A stretch of DNA of 64,000 nucleotides from Primulina eburnea. Its lineage: Eukaryota > Streptophyta > Magnoliopsida > Lamiales > Gesneriaceae. Each line of letters starts with the position of its first letter. Within the stretch, counting starts at the first letter, position 1. Shown here one piece after another: positions 23,703-36,193 of the stretch. Both the position numbers and the translations under genes were made by a program. The stretch covers positions 5,704,001-5,768,000 of the forward strand of contig NC_133105.1 in assembly GCF_022965805.1 (NCBI RefSeq). The letters run 5' to 3'. The notes beneath the pieces are model-generated. The model was given only the letters and a program-made list of their open reading frames with translations, did not search any database and was not told the DNA's origin.

Positions 23703-25565
23703 TCTCCGGATAATGAGACTAACAGCACGATCTATTAGCACCCAAACATGTTCACTCTGCAATGTCACGGATATAAAGTTGTGTCTTGGACTCTTTGCTA
23801 ATAGCTATAATTTTTGACTTAATAGTAAGTGCTTGATAATAAGAAACATTTTATTTTTGTTCAATTTGCTAATCAGGACCCAGAGCATTATAATGTCACC
23901 CTCAACCAGTCCTTAAACTCCGCGAATTAGGGCCTAAAATAGACTCCAAGTTACCCAAGATCACAACTAAGGCAGTCTGGTGGTTGACGAAAGCGAAAGA
24001 GAACTCGACATGAAGTAGACGGCGACGGGCTTGACCAAATTCAAAATTTTTCTACACAGAAGTATACATGACTATAGGTTAACATACATGAATATAATGA
24101 AATTTGGATATGGTGATGTGTACAATATGTCAAATCAATTGAACCATGTGTGGTGTCTATACGATCCAACGACTCTATAGTGCACAATACCATGCTCTGT
24201 AGAGAATCCAAATCCGATATAATCTGTCAATAGCAACTCAGTATTTACATCCAAATAAAGTGATAAGTTTGAAATGAACCCAAGAGTAAATTTGTGTGGC
24301 CACCTTTGATCATCGTGTAATCCAGTCAGCAACTGAAAAAGAGTGCATGGAATATGACATATAAATCCAAATTCCATGATCTTCAATCTCAGAGCAGCAA
24401 CAGCACATGGATTAGTCCTTGTAATTTTGAAAATCATTCAATCCAAATATAATTTAGTTCCAGAGACATGGGCTTCAAACCCACATTATATGTACATAAT
24501 CTTATATGTTAGCTTAATTGTCTAGATTCTCTAGTTTCAAAACTTTTTGTATACTTTTTAGTCTCTTTTTAGTTAATAGAAATGCCGTCTCAAATTTAGA
24601 ATCTTGGTAGAAAATAGACTACAAATTACAGTTGATATGGTTGTTATTTTTCAGTGAAAAATTAAATCAAACTAGGGTATTCATTTAGTAGCGTATAGAG
24701 ACAAATAAGATAGATTCACGGCAAAAGAAGAATCCCAGAAAATAATAAGAAATGAATAGGTACTAATCATTTGGATAGCGGCATGATTGGGGCATGCTCT
24801 TTTTTTGTCCTTTTTAAATCAGCGAAGAGAGCAGAATTTAAGGGAAAAGGGAGAGCTCCTCGGCTTTTTGAATTCCAACCAGCCGATCATGCTTTGTTTT
24901 TCTTAAAGATTCCCCCCAACAATAATTCAAGAAAACTATATTATACTTTATATAGCCTACAGACAATCATTTTATGTCAAAAATAAAAGTTTTTCATGAC
25001 TCAATAATTTATGCACATGGATTAGGTCATGTGCTAGGAACAACCATATGTTGGAGTTTTTTGCAGAGATATCTGCAAGGAATATATAGATTTTTACATT
25101 TTTTTATGTGGATGATTACTTTCCCCTGAAGTGGAAGAGTACGATGATCTCAAACACGATATCTCGTCTTAATAGTGTTTGATTGGTAAACTTAGAAATT
25201 TTCAAATAGTGATGTATGTTTTGCGTCTACTTCTTCTTTGACATAAATCCATAAATAAATACGCAAGGAACATCGGGTCGACCGTGGACTTTAAACGCAG
25301 GCCATGATTCATTAGAATGGCCTCTAAGTGAAATGCGTCGTTGAAAATTCATATATGTATCAGAAATACAAAGAATTATTATGCATATAACTGCCGGCAT
25401 GGTCCAAACATCAACCATTCATCAAACAAATCGTCCCAAAACATGTCCTAACTTTATTCAGAAGAACAAGAATGAACTGGTCACACAGGTGTGCAAAGGT
25501 CGCTTCAACAAGAAATGTTCCAAGTGCATAACACTCGAAACAAAATAACCGAGTTCGAATAAGGA
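23703..25565. other. Intergenic region between the solo LTR and gamma-CA
   Basis: No gene is supported. A minus-strand open frame of 100 codons at 24135-24437 faintly resembles an L-type lectin C-terminus but is not firm enough to call. The rest is AT-rich. The gamma-CA 3' UTR should lie at its right end. Confidence 0.45.
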
Positions 25566-28500
25566 TTAGACGACTGCCTTTTTGGATTTATCTGGTAAGA
25601 TGTTATCGGGAAGAACAAGTTCTGGTGGTGTTTCACGAACGACACCGAGCATTGAATCATACTCTTCATCACGGCGAGCATATTTTTTACGCAGCATTTT
25701 TTCAAACTCGATCTCGTCGAAGGGCTTAGCGTTTTCAGCAGCATGGACCTTTGCAAGATTGATGTAATTTGTGGCAGATTGGGAGATGAAAGCGATCTCC
25801 TCAGACGTGAGCTTTCTCAGGAATTTGGCGGGATTTCCACCCCACACCTGTGGTGAAAAAACAACAAGAACAATGTAAATTATGGAAACAAATGAAAAGG
25901 CATTGGGAATTTATTTTTCATAAGAATCAATGTTAAGGTCTGTATAATTGATGAAAATGTTGATGCAGATGCCACCTGCACAAGTAAATTGTTGATAAAA
26001 CTCGAAGTATGAAGTCTACAAGTGTAACAAGAATACAGAGTCCGTTTTTTTACTGTGTACAGAGTCCGTTTTTTGTTTTCAAAAAATAGAAGCCAATGTC
26101 CGTTTGTATTAAAAAAAATAAAGCAGATATAGAAATTTTTTAACAATTGAAATCCAAAAATAAAAAAATATTATTCACTATCAGATACCAACATAAAACC
26201 GCCTCTACTTTTCTTGAAAATATATCTAAGGAACCTTCATGATTTTCGAAGCTGAACGTCTGCATCCAAACTAGCATTGTGACAGAGCAAGCGAATAATG
26301 TCAATGCACACAAGCATTCGAATGTCTTTACAATACAAATACGGAAATTCATATCAATTTACTTGTTTTTTGGTCTGGAAGGCGATTCAATGCATACCTC
26401 TCCATAAGGGACCCTAGTATTCTGTCTCACAAGAGCTCCTGCAGCAACCATGGCATGCTTTTCCACTACCACGCCGTCGAGCAATGTAGCTCCCATACCA
26501 ACAAATGCCTCGTCCTCAATTGTGCAACCATGTACGACAGCACTGTGACCTACGAGTCCACCAAATCTCAAGTTATCGTCAATGGGCAATAGGATGAAGC
26601 TCGAATGCAGTCCTTATGCGACGATCGTTATATCTAATTTTTTTGCTTTTTTAGAAAAAATCGCAATAAACCCCAGACAGAGACACTTTTAAAACTATCA
26701 AGGCAGAGGAAGTAAACCAAGAGATGACTCACCAATGGTGACATTATCTCCAATGATAGTTGGCAAAACCTTCCCGCTTAGGTTAGACTTTGCCACGTGC
26801 ACAAGGGAGTTGTCTTGTATATTAGTCCCAGACCCAACAGTGATGTTGTTCACATCACCTGCATTCAGGAAGAAGTCAAAGTGACCAAACCATGCCACAT
26901 ATAAAACACAAATGATCTGATTCAAAACAAACACAGATGATAATTTTAACAGGTGAGAGGGTAAAAGTGTCTCCCAATTTTCATTTTCGGAAGCCCTAAT
27001 AAAATGTCTGAAATTTTTAGAGTCGTCGGGGAAAAGTAAATCTGAAACAGGAGCGACAGCAACAAAAGGTGGAAATTGGAAACCTGTTGGTTGGCCAATC
27101 TCAGGATGATTAATCCTATTCATACCAATATAAATGAGGAAAGTGTCATTCACATCCCGCAGATAGTGAAAGCACGATACGTGTATTGGGTTTTCGATGG
27201 CAAAGAAATGCTCCAGAGTCTACATCACAGGTGTAAAATTACCATATCCGACATCTAACTCTGGAAGGTAATCGGTTATTTTGCTCGAGACATGGAGTAA
27301 GGCAGTTTGGCATAACTTAACGATCACAAACATCAAATTTGTGGAATTAATTTCTCATCTCAATACACAGAAGACCATTATTGTTAGAAGCAGATCCTGA
27401 AATTTTCTGGCCTATGCAGGATTGCTGATCTCATTAAATCTTCAATTTTCCCTCATGTCCCTAAGAGATGAGATTGAATAATGAATAATTAATCTGAAAC
27501 AACTGAATGAACACCTGATATGGTTAATCTTCAAGCTATTTCAAGGCTATCGGCCTACGACTGCAGAAAAATAAGAATCAAAAGATAACCTAGAATCACG
27601 ACTGTATTCTCATCATTCGCATGGCTTATTGACACAAAAGTATTACCCAAAACTTTCAGTCATTCAGTACACAAACACAATGAGACACTACATTCTAAAT
27701 ACAAGCTTCTCATACAATTTCTTTAGCTGGCTATTGCATGGTTAGCTGGCTCTTGCATCGATAACATAGTATTTATTCCACCATCCCTCTCAATAATCCC
27801 ATAATTAAGGTGTATGAATTTGGTGATTGTTTGACAAGCAAACGAAACTAGAGTGCACCACTATCAAACTCAGTCAGTCAATTTGCATTCTTTTCTACAA
27901 ACGAAAATTATGAAATTACGTAACTTCAAATGAAGAACCTTGGTTAAGTTACATATCAATAAGGTAGAAAAAATTAAACCACATAAAATCAAGACTGAAT
28001 ATTTTATTAAGGGCTTACCTCGAAGTACACATCCATACCATATGGATGATCCTTGACCCACCCGAACATCCCCAATGACAGAGGCACTTGGAGCAACAAA
28101 GGCATCCTTATCAACCACCGGAAATTTATCAAAGAGGTTCATCAGAGTCCGGTGCCTAGAAACTGAAAATAAAAACCTATGAGATATTATGAATTTGAAG
28201 CAATCCTAAAAAGAAGAAAGAAGAGAAAATGAAAGGTAAAAATGAGCATGAAATGCTCCTGAAAATTTCGTTTTTATGATTATTCACAGACCACCAGATT
28301 CTACTGAAAATTTCAACTATTTTTATCATGTTCTCTTCTGTGAAATTATACATTTGCATTCAAAAAGACCAACTATGTACATTGATTTGCACTGTTAAAC
28401 ATACTTTACTTAAATCAATTGTACGAGACTATTTCTTTAACCATAATGTTTTACAAGAAGAAAGTAATAGTAATACAGTATCATCTACAAGCTCTTTTAC

Positions 28501-29578
28501 AAAACTATTAGCTTGTATATAGCAATTAAAATATCATGGACAACAAACACCTGGTCACCACAGCAACGAATTCCAGAAATGCAGTACCATTCATCGATGT
28601 AGTTAGAAAAGCCTCAGTTTTATACTATTTGAGAATTGCAATTAACTATCAAGTATCAATCACTCTTCTTCATCGAGCTCTATTTAATATTACAAAATAA
28701 GCGACTCAATTCACTTAAATCATTTTTACTAACTTTGTACCAAGTTAATTTTGGCACTCCCCTCTTCCATAATCTGCTATTCATATTCCCTCTCACTTTA
28801 TCAAAGACGCCTCCAGCTGTGGTATATAAAATGTCCAAACCATTTTAAACATCCAACCCTGATAATATCTTTTCATTTACCTACAATTCTAACTCGATGC
28901 ACTTCTGTAGAGATTTTCAGTCCACCTTGCACTAGAATATACAACTTTAACGTTAAATACTTTCACTACCCATGTCATGTTAATTTTGACACTAGTTTAC
29001 TTGGCTGCAATATATATGATCTCCTCAACTCACAATCCAAATCTTCAAAATGATGTCCAAAGATTTCATCTTCATATTCATGGAAACCATTTTAACCACA
29101 TGATCTTATTATAAGACAAACCCAAATGCATATGAGTGCCAACTTATATATACTCATAAGAACCTCCTGATTTACCATTTCTCGTTTGACCCCCAAAAAT
29201 CAAGAAAAAAGATAAGACGCCTCAGCTAATTCTTTCAATCCATAAAGTCTCACCCTTTCCACAAAATTTCCAAGCATAATTTAGGTAATTCCAAAATCTA
29301 AAAGCATATAAACTACACAATTTCATACAAAACTAAAAGAAATAAGGTCTGCACATCCCAAACGTCATATAAAATAAAAACAAACCGCGACAGAAATTAA
29401 ATAAATAAAAACGTGGGTAGCATTGTATCAAAAAATAAAAGCTTTAAATACCACAGAACATACGTTGTTCATGGAAATAGTAATTTCCTTGGAGGCGGCA
29501 GCCCAGGCGATCCATGGCTTGACCAGTTTCTCTAATCCAGTTTCCCAGCGAATACACCACCCTTCCCAAGCTCCCCAT
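25566..29578 (-). CDS. GAMMACA: Gamma carbonic anhydrase, mitochondrial complex I subunit (gamma-CA1/2 type)
   Basis: Plant gamma-CA proteins form a trimeric left-handed beta-helix on the matrix arm side of mitochondrial complex I and are needed for its assembly. Five exons: 29578-29464, 28162-28019, 26858-26733, 26549-26398 and 25847-25566, giving 272 residues, against 275-278 in close relatives. The first exon encodes the typical N-terminus (MGSLGRVVYSLGNWIRETGQ, then MDRLGCRLQG). The second begins LSRHRTLMNLFDKFP. Hexapeptide-repeat core motifs include APSASVIGDVRVG, SSIWYGCVLRGD, GTNIQDNSLVHVAK, IGDNVTIGHSAVVHGC and VWGGNPAKFLRKLT. The three metal-site histidines of active gamma-CAs are present in LVHVAK and GHSAVVHGC. 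All four introns are GT-AG; intron 1 is 1.3 kb. Exon 1 can be found only by splicing, and its long-frame translation on another frame is spurious. Confidence 0.96.
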
Positions 29579-29852
29579 ACCCTTCTGCCTGCCGATTGCT
29601 CCGTTGATCGTTGAACGTGGAGAAATTCTTGATTGTGTCCGACTAGCAATGAGCTAACGCGGGTTCTTTTAGGGCGTTCGAGGGCTACAAGGAAATGGGG
29701 GCAGTGTCACTTGCAAGCCTCGGCTTAGAGGGGTAAAGTTGGTATTTCAAGTTTATTTGTTGGCCTTGTTTGTCTCATATAGATAGCAAATTAGCAACGC
29801 ATGATCGCATAGGATCGATTATATCTCGGATTGTTTTCGGATCAATTTGAGT
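29579..29852. other. Gamma-CA upstream region
   Basis: A presumptive promoter and 5' leader. No clear TATA box was seen. It ends where the LINE fragment begins. Confidence 0.4.
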
Positions 29853-30475
29853 TTTTTTTACGGTCAAATCTTGTAGTTTTATTGAAAAGTTAATATGTCT
29901 TTCGTTACAAGATGAATTAACCAAAGAGGGAAATCCCCAGTCTCCCACACGAAGTGAGACGAGGAAGAAATAGAAAAAACAACAATCGAATGAGCAACTA
30001 CATTTGCCGATCGCCTAATATGACTAAGGGTAATGTTACTTTGAGATTCCAAGAGAGTTCTGATATCTGTAGCTTTGGACCCTACATAACTGAGATTCTC
30101 TTCTGGCCTTGTGACTGCTTGCACTGCTAGAAGAGAGTCTGATGTAACTTGATGAATTGGTAAGTCGTGCAACTGAGCGATCTGTAAACCACCTTCAATA
30201 GCGAGAAGTTCAGCACACGTAATAGACTGGGGTTTATCAATTTTCCTTCCAAATGCTAGGACCGGTTGTCCCGCGTGGTTTCTGACCACCCCTCCAATTG
30301 CATAGTTATTGGAATCTTCATTATAAGCAGCATCTACATCCAATCTGAGTTGTCTTCTGGTGGAGCAACCCAGACCTTAGGTGAATTGCACTTGGTAGGT
30401 TCCCTGGTAAAAGATAGAGCTAGTCTAGCATGCTGGAAGTCATGTAAAAGATTGAGTTTTAATGTTGTTTATAAT
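29853..30475 (-). mobile_element. 5'-truncated LINE fragment with RNase H domain
   Basis: On the minus strand an open frame (30343-29879) encodes a plant LINE-type RNase H domain: LDVDAAYNED, GGVVRNHAGQPVLAFGRK, TCAELLAIEGGLQIA, VTSDSLLAVQAV, IRRSANVVAHS and the terminal WETGDFPLWLIHLV. Just upstream, VWVAPPED is out of frame with it, showing a frameshift. The fragment ends in a short A-tail (T-run at 29853-29860 on the plus strand). No reverse transcriptase remains. It is a dead 3' end of a non-LTR element. Confidence 0.85.
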
Positions 30476-30524
30476 TAGTATATATTCTACCAGATGATAA
30501 AGTGATATTCATTGTTTTCTTTGG

Positions 30525-30706
30525 GAAAAGTCGTGTGAAACAGTCTCACGTGTCAGTATTTTGTGAGACATATCTCTTATTTGGATCATTCATGAAAAGT
30601 ATTAATTTTTATGCTAAGAGTATTACTTTTTATTATGAATATCGGTAGGATTTACATGTCTCACAGATAAAAATTCGTGAGACCGAGACACAAGAGACCT
30701 ACTCAA
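30525..30706 (-). repeat. 180-bp GTCTCAC-type element, copy C
   Basis: Seen in the orientation opposite to copy A: GTGTGAAACAGTCTCAC, TTGTGAGACATATCTC, the AAGTATTA core, then CGTGAGACCGAGACACAAG and GAGACCTACTC. It lies just upstream of the LINE fragment. Confidence 0.7.
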
Positions 30707-31387
30707 TTTCTTAAGACAGAAAGTACTAAAATACACTTTCTTTTTAGTTATGGAGTAATTATACGGTTGGATTTTGAACTGATAACTCGTCCCAACAATT
30801 AAATTAGAAAACTCGGTGTCAAATGAGTCTTTATTTTTATTTTTTTATTAAAAATGGACAAAAAATATCCTTAATATTTATTTTTTAGTTCCATCACAAA
30901 AATAAATAATTTTAAAGCATAATTTTTAAACCTTGATTTATTTTACTTTTGGTAAATTTTATATTAATTATAAATTATTAATTTATTTGGTACAATAAAA
31001 TAAATAAAGTAATATTTTAAATGGATGAGTGGAAAAAATTTAAAATAAAATGTATAAATTTAAAATTAACATCATAATATTACAAAATGGACAAATTTTC
31101 ATTTCACTGCATGGCAATTTAAAAAAAAATTTCTATCTATTTGTACCCAAAATATTGACCACACTTTATTTTGAATTCTTATATTACAAAATGGACAAAT
31201 TTTCACTTGGTCAATTCTTTTAATCTATGAAGACTGAAGAATTTTCAAATCATTACTCAATTTTCGTATTTTTTTTATCTGCAAAGTTTTAATAATTATT
31301 TATTTTTATAATTTTTATATTGTTATTGTTGAATTGTGCTTTCAAAATCAGAATTTTCAACTTTCCAAAAAATAATGTAGTCTGACA
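30707..31387. other. AT-rich spacer with a 25-bp direct repeat
   Basis: Very AT-rich. The sequence ATATTACAAAATGGACAAAT plus TTTCA occurs at 31077 and again at about 31181, 104 bp apart. Nothing else was recognised. Confidence 0.5.
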
Positions 31388-31540
31388 ACAAACTGTGTGA
31401 GGCAGTCTCATGAGTTCTATTTTGTGAGACGAATATCTTATTTGGGTCATCCATGAAACATATTACTTTTTATGTAAGAAACATTACTTTTATTGTGCTC
31501 GATTTCACAGATAAGATTGAGACCGTCCTAGAGACTACTC
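31388..31540 (-). repeat. 180-bp GTCTCAC-type element, copy D (degraded)
   Basis: It carries CTGTGTGAGGCAGTCTCA, TTGTGAGACGAATATCTTA, TGGGTCATCCATGAAA and the ATTACTTTTTAT core, ending GAGACCGTCCTAGAGACTACTC. Several bases are missing from the right half. Confidence 0.6.
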
Positions 31541-31549
31541 ATATCTAAG

Positions 31550-31675
31550 AGGAGTTCGTGAGACGTCTACGTGTCATTGAGACGATCAACCCACCATCTC
31601 ACATAAAAGTAATACTCTACTAAAAGTAATCTTTTATGGGACCCAATAAGAGATCTCAAATTGACTGTAGACCGT
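31550..31675 (+). repeat. 180-bp GTCTCAC-type element, copy D-prime (degraded, inverted relative to D)
   Basis: It carries GTTCGTGAGACGTC, AAAAGTAATACTCTACTAAA, AAGTAATCTTTTATGGGACC and AATAAGAGATCTCA in the orientation opposite to the preceding copy, so D and D-prime lie head to head with about 10 bp between them. Confidence 0.55.
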
Positions 31676-32310
31676 CACCAAGGTTTGATCTAATGGTTGT
31701 GGCTATTTTTGATCAATTGAATTTTTTATCCCCCTAAATCCTTTTAAATCAGTGATGTTAATGCAATTATTTTATTTTTCAAGTTGGGTTTGATTTTATA
31801 TATTACTATTATTATTTTGTTATGTTTATATCTCTAATCAAATATTTTTAATTACTACAAACGAAAGTGTGAAATTAGATATTAAAATTTATTTTTATTT
31901 TAAATACATATACAAATTTTATTTTAAATTTGCATGCTTTGTGTTGTCTATTTAAGAATGAAATTGAATTGAATAATTTACACGATTAAATCATTATTTT
32001 TTTTGGATGTATATAAATAATATCAAAGTTGTAAAATTTATTTTAACTTTTTTCAATCATCCATTTAAAATATTATATTTTTATGTTCCAAATAAATAAA
32101 ATAATTTGTAATTGATATAAATTTTTTCCAAAATTAAAAACAAATAGCTAAAAATAATGCTTTTAAAGTGTTTATTTTATGGTCGAGCTAAAAAAAAACA
32201 TTAAAAGTAATTTTGTCAATTATGTTTAACAATTTGTGGAGCGCAAATAGCATCTCTCACAAAAATATACCGCAAATCGTAATATTTCATGTAAAAAAAA
32301 ATAACACATC
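31676..32310. other. AT-rich spacer downstream of PCBER
   Basis: More than 600 bp of AT-rich sequence. The right end should contain the PCBER 3' UTR. No other feature was seen. Confidence 0.5.
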
Positions 32311-34498
32311 TCAGACAAATTGATCGAGGTATTCATCCACCGTGGTATACTTAACATCCGGATAGAGCTCCGATGCCTCCACTCCGAAAGACGGTTCGAT
32401 CTCAAAATATGTTTGATCTCCCTTCACAAATATCGAGTGGTTGATGGATAATATGAGTTTGTCGTCCATAGGAGACTCTGAAATATCGAAAATGATAGAA
32501 AAGACAACAATCAAGAAATGCGACATTGTATGATCAAATTCCATGATGTCCAATGGTACATTTAGTGGAGTAGAATAAAACCATTAGATTGGGACGACGG
32601 TATCTTGTTAGACGGTCTCACGAATCTTTATCTGTGAGAGTTAACCCTATCGATATTCACAATAAAAAGTAATATTTTTTCATGGATTATCCAAATAAAT
32701 GACTCATCTCACGAAATACGACTCGTGAAACTGTCTCACACAAGTTTTTGTCGTTATCCTATTGTTTGATATCATTGGAATCACGTGACACTAATTTTTG
32801 TGATTCGATTTTCTCGATCTTAGCTAACGACATGTTACCTTGGATCTGTTTCAATACTTGTTCTTCTGGCACATACTTCTTCTCCAATGTCTTCCCAATC
32901 TTCTTCTCCCACAAAGCAACAAGTTCATTGAATGAATATATATTGTTAGGTGGATTAATGAAGAGAATCTTGTTCAGTGTTCTTGGATCATCCACGGCCT
33001 TGATCGTATACATGCCTATATCTCGTTCATCGTTGAATACAGCTACAAACGAGTATAGAAATTACAGACGCCGGAGCCGAAGATCATTGCATGAAACTAG
33101 CTACTTTAACCAAATTACTGAACAAATTGATTGTTTTAACCTTTAACAATGATGAGTATAATACATGTATATATGCGTACCTTTGGCATTTCCATCACCT
33201 AAGACGATCACTTTATCTCTGGGAGGAGCGGTGGAGCCTCGTTGCACCAGTGTCGGAAGGGAGTAGCCCGCGAAGTAGTTGGAGCAGACATGGGTGTAGG
33301 GAATGCCTTGTGCCTCAATAGCTCTCCGGATTCTGGCCTTGCATTCGTGCACGGATTTCGCCGGTTCAACAGCACGAGCACGATCTGCATCGTATCCGAA
33401 ATCTGAAGGGAAGAATCTCTGCACATGGGAAATAAATGAGTGCATGCATATGACTTGATTCATATAGTTCTGGAAAGATCCGAGAATTGGGAAGCATAGC
33501 TTTTAATTATGTTCATAGGTTCGGTGAGACAACCGTGACTCCAAGAACATATGCATGATACGTTCAATTCAAGAACACATTAAATTAAAAGCCTTTTACG
33601 GTTGTACTATTAATCATGAGATGCAATTAAGCTATTACTTTAACTTTCATACAGAAATTTCTTATTTTAACCATATTTTCGAAGATCATTTCCCTGCCAT
33701 GTAGACTGATTGGATTTTGAGACGTTAACTAGCTTGCAGTTTTAAAAAAAGGCATACATAAATATTTTTTCTGCCGTCGCCTCAATTAATCAACCACTAT
33801 TCAGAGTCACAGAACTTTTGACAACCCGAACTTCTGAGAATAGCTAATTTTAACTGGCAAAAGTATGGCAGAAACTGATACAATCTATATATTTTCATAG
33901 AATTAAAAAAAAAAAAGTACCCAATCAAGAAAAAAAGGATTGTAAGAAAAGTGGGAAAACTAGAGAACAACCTTAACATTTCCAGCTTCTTTAATAGCAG
34001 CAATGATATTCATTTGATCGGCCAACTGAGCTATACCCACTGTGGAAATAACCACATCCACTATCCTTACAGCCTTCAATAAACTTTCATGGTCATTCAA
34101 ATCACCCTGGAAAAAGATTTCCAAAAAAGACTAAAGTAATTCGATTAATTTGCAAGACTGATCAAATCCAAAAAAAAAAAATCAAATATACCAGATCAAA
34201 TTCTTGTTTTCTAACAAAATTATCAATAACAATAATAAAAAATTTATGGTATGGGTTTTTAAAGCCATGGAGTCGAACTATTTACAGCAATAATGATAAA
34301 AAATAAGTAACATACAGTAAGAATAGTGACACCGGAATTCTTGAAGTCTTGGATGAGTTTTGCCTTATCAGGATCAGAAATTGTGCGCTCTCTGCACAAA
34401 GCAAAAGTGGGGTGGCCAGATTTTGCACTTGCTTCCACTATATATTTTCCGATGTATCCTGTTCCTCCAATTACCAAAATCTTGCTTTTTTCTGCCAT
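32311..34498 (-). CDS. PCBER: Isoflavone reductase-like / phenylcoumaran benzylic ether reductase
   Basis: An NADPH-dependent cytosolic reductase of the PCBER/PLR/IFR family; plant members reduce lignans, neolignans or related phenylpropanoids. Five exons: 34498-34316, 34106-33972, 33418-33181, 33042-32839 and 32477-32311, giving exactly 308 residues, the family's usual length. The NADPH site is ILVIGGTGYIGKYIVEASAK at residues 7-26. RFFPSDFG follows at 107-114. The catalytic lysine is Lys133 in CKARIRRAIEAQGIPYT, then SNYFAGY. NDERDIGMYTIKAVDDPRTL and ALWEKKIGKTLEK are conserved. The last exon reads SINHSIFVKGDQTYFEIEPS and ends TVDEYLDQFV. The usual FAxK around the lysine is VHECK here, so the substrate may be shifted. 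Intron 4 contains a 180-bp repeat copy. All introns are GT-AG. The precise substrate class cannot be told from sequence. Confidence 0.95.
32604..32750 (+). repeat. 180-bp GTCTCAC-type element, copy E, inside PCBER intron 4
   Basis: It contains TTAGACGGTCTCACGAATC, the ATATTCACAATAAAAAGTAA core, GACTCATCTCACG and GTGAAACTGTCTCACACAAG. It is antisense to the host transcript and lies wholly between exon 4 (ending 32839) and exon 5 (starting 32477). Confidence 0.75.
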
Positions 34499-36193
34499 TT
34501 TCGGTCCAAAATCTGATCTCTATTATGTGGACGACAATGAAGATATGGTGGTACAAAAATATCTTCCTGTTAATGAATTTTACCACTTGGGTATTTTTTT
34601 TAAAATTGAAAATTATCCTGCTGAAGAATTATGAGGAAGGACAATTAACGTGACACCCACAAAAAAATTTTCCCCGAACTGTAGGGGTGGGAGTTGGACT
34701 CGACCCCGAGTCGCCACTGTATTTAAAAACGAAAATACTGTTGATCCAAAGGCCTTGGTCTTCTCAGACAAATTTAGACGCCTCAAAATCCAAATCCATA
34801 TAAAAAATATCCCCCCAGTCTTTTTCTCAACTCGAGTTGTCGGGATTTTTCTCATCCGATCAAAGTCGAGAGAGGGATTGGGCGTATAATCTCAATCTAA
34901 TAGGATTCTCATCTCTACTTGAATTATAAATATATTTATTAATAATAATATTTTTATTATATTTTTTTGGTTTTAAACACGTTTGCCAATTTTAAGTTTG
35001 ATTTGAATTGGTAAAAATATTTATTAAATATTTCCACAGTACTCATGCCGCATGTTTTATTGAATTTTGATTCCAAGGAATTATTGTTTAATTTTGGTAC
35101 GGCATTTATTGGAATTTGTTTCGAACTCTTTACATTTCCTGGATTGGACTGTCATTGTTCTTTTTCATAATTTGCTGATTTGGGTTGTCCATGTTAGAGA
35201 CCGATGAAAAATGAATGGAGAAAATTGTCGAACAAAAAAAATCTCAAAAGAATAGAAGTAGTGGATGTTAGAGGAATTTAAATAAAAAACACGTTATTAA
35301 GAAGGAATCTCACCATCTTAATCCAAACTCTTCAACTTCTTTACAAATTTTCTCACCTCCTCATGGTTTGTCCAAAACAATCACCCCATCTTCATTTAAC
35401 AAAATTTAGAGCCAACAATGGATTAAACATATCGGAATATCCTCTCTCTGCACGACAAAATCACGAACATTCAGTTCTCAATATTTGTCGAGTTTATGTT
35501 AAATGAGTGTAGGACAAATAACCAGTTATGATTTAAGGTTTATGAACTTTTTAAATTTAAATTTTGTTAAAAATATATATTTTTTAAAAAAATTATGAAT
35601 ATTATTATTCAGATATTCTAATGCATATGATGGGTCGAACTCGTTAACTTGAGGAAAAGTTGTCCAGGTTCATGCATATTAGGACAGAGCTAGATTTAAG
35701 TTTAAGCGGACATCGAACCGGAGTGAACATGCGCCCTTTATAATTTGAACGCTTCATCTATTCCATCTTACAAATTTGATCTAAACCCGACCCACTGTCA
35801 TATTTATATCATAAAATATTTGAAAGTATATGTGAATTTATGTTTAAAGAAATCATTACGGACTTTTGATCTTTCATTGTTTGGATGGATCAAATTTTCA
35901 AATCTTAATAAACCTGATCACAACTCGATAATAAACATTTTCGAAGTTAATTTCTCGTATCAATGTACACACAAGATTTTTTTGTTTGAGAGAAATATAT
36001 AAGACAACAAATGGGAAATCGATAGAAGAAAAATTCTCACATCAAAACGAAAGTAAATGTCTACAAAACCATGAAATATAAATATAAACGATATAAACAA
36101 CGACATACTACTATTTTATTTATAAATATTACATCATCAAACCGCCGCGTTTAACAGTCCCAACATGGTCATTGCGAGCCAAACCGACAAACA
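34499..36193. other. Intergenic region
   Basis: No gene is supported. A patch at 34640-34890 includes an ACTCG...CGAGT hairpin within GACTCGACCCCGAGTCG and several short open frames without recognisable content. From 34910 to 36150 the sequence is AT-rich. Confidence 0.45.

Noticed and set aside
24135..24437. Minus-strand frame resembling the end of an L-type lectin domain (DYIGFGFSTEHG)
   Set aside because: Only a short, partial resemblance. No lectin start, membrane segment or kinase follows, so I cannot support even a pseudogene call.
29428..29649. 73-codon minus-strand frame at the gamma-CA start
   Set aside because: It is in the wrong frame; the real exon 1 is 29578-29464 in another frame and matches the family's N-terminus.
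29879..30343. RNase H frame as a domesticated host gene
   Set aside because: It has a frameshift just upstream, a LINE 3' tail and no promoter or partner exon; a decayed LINE is simpler.
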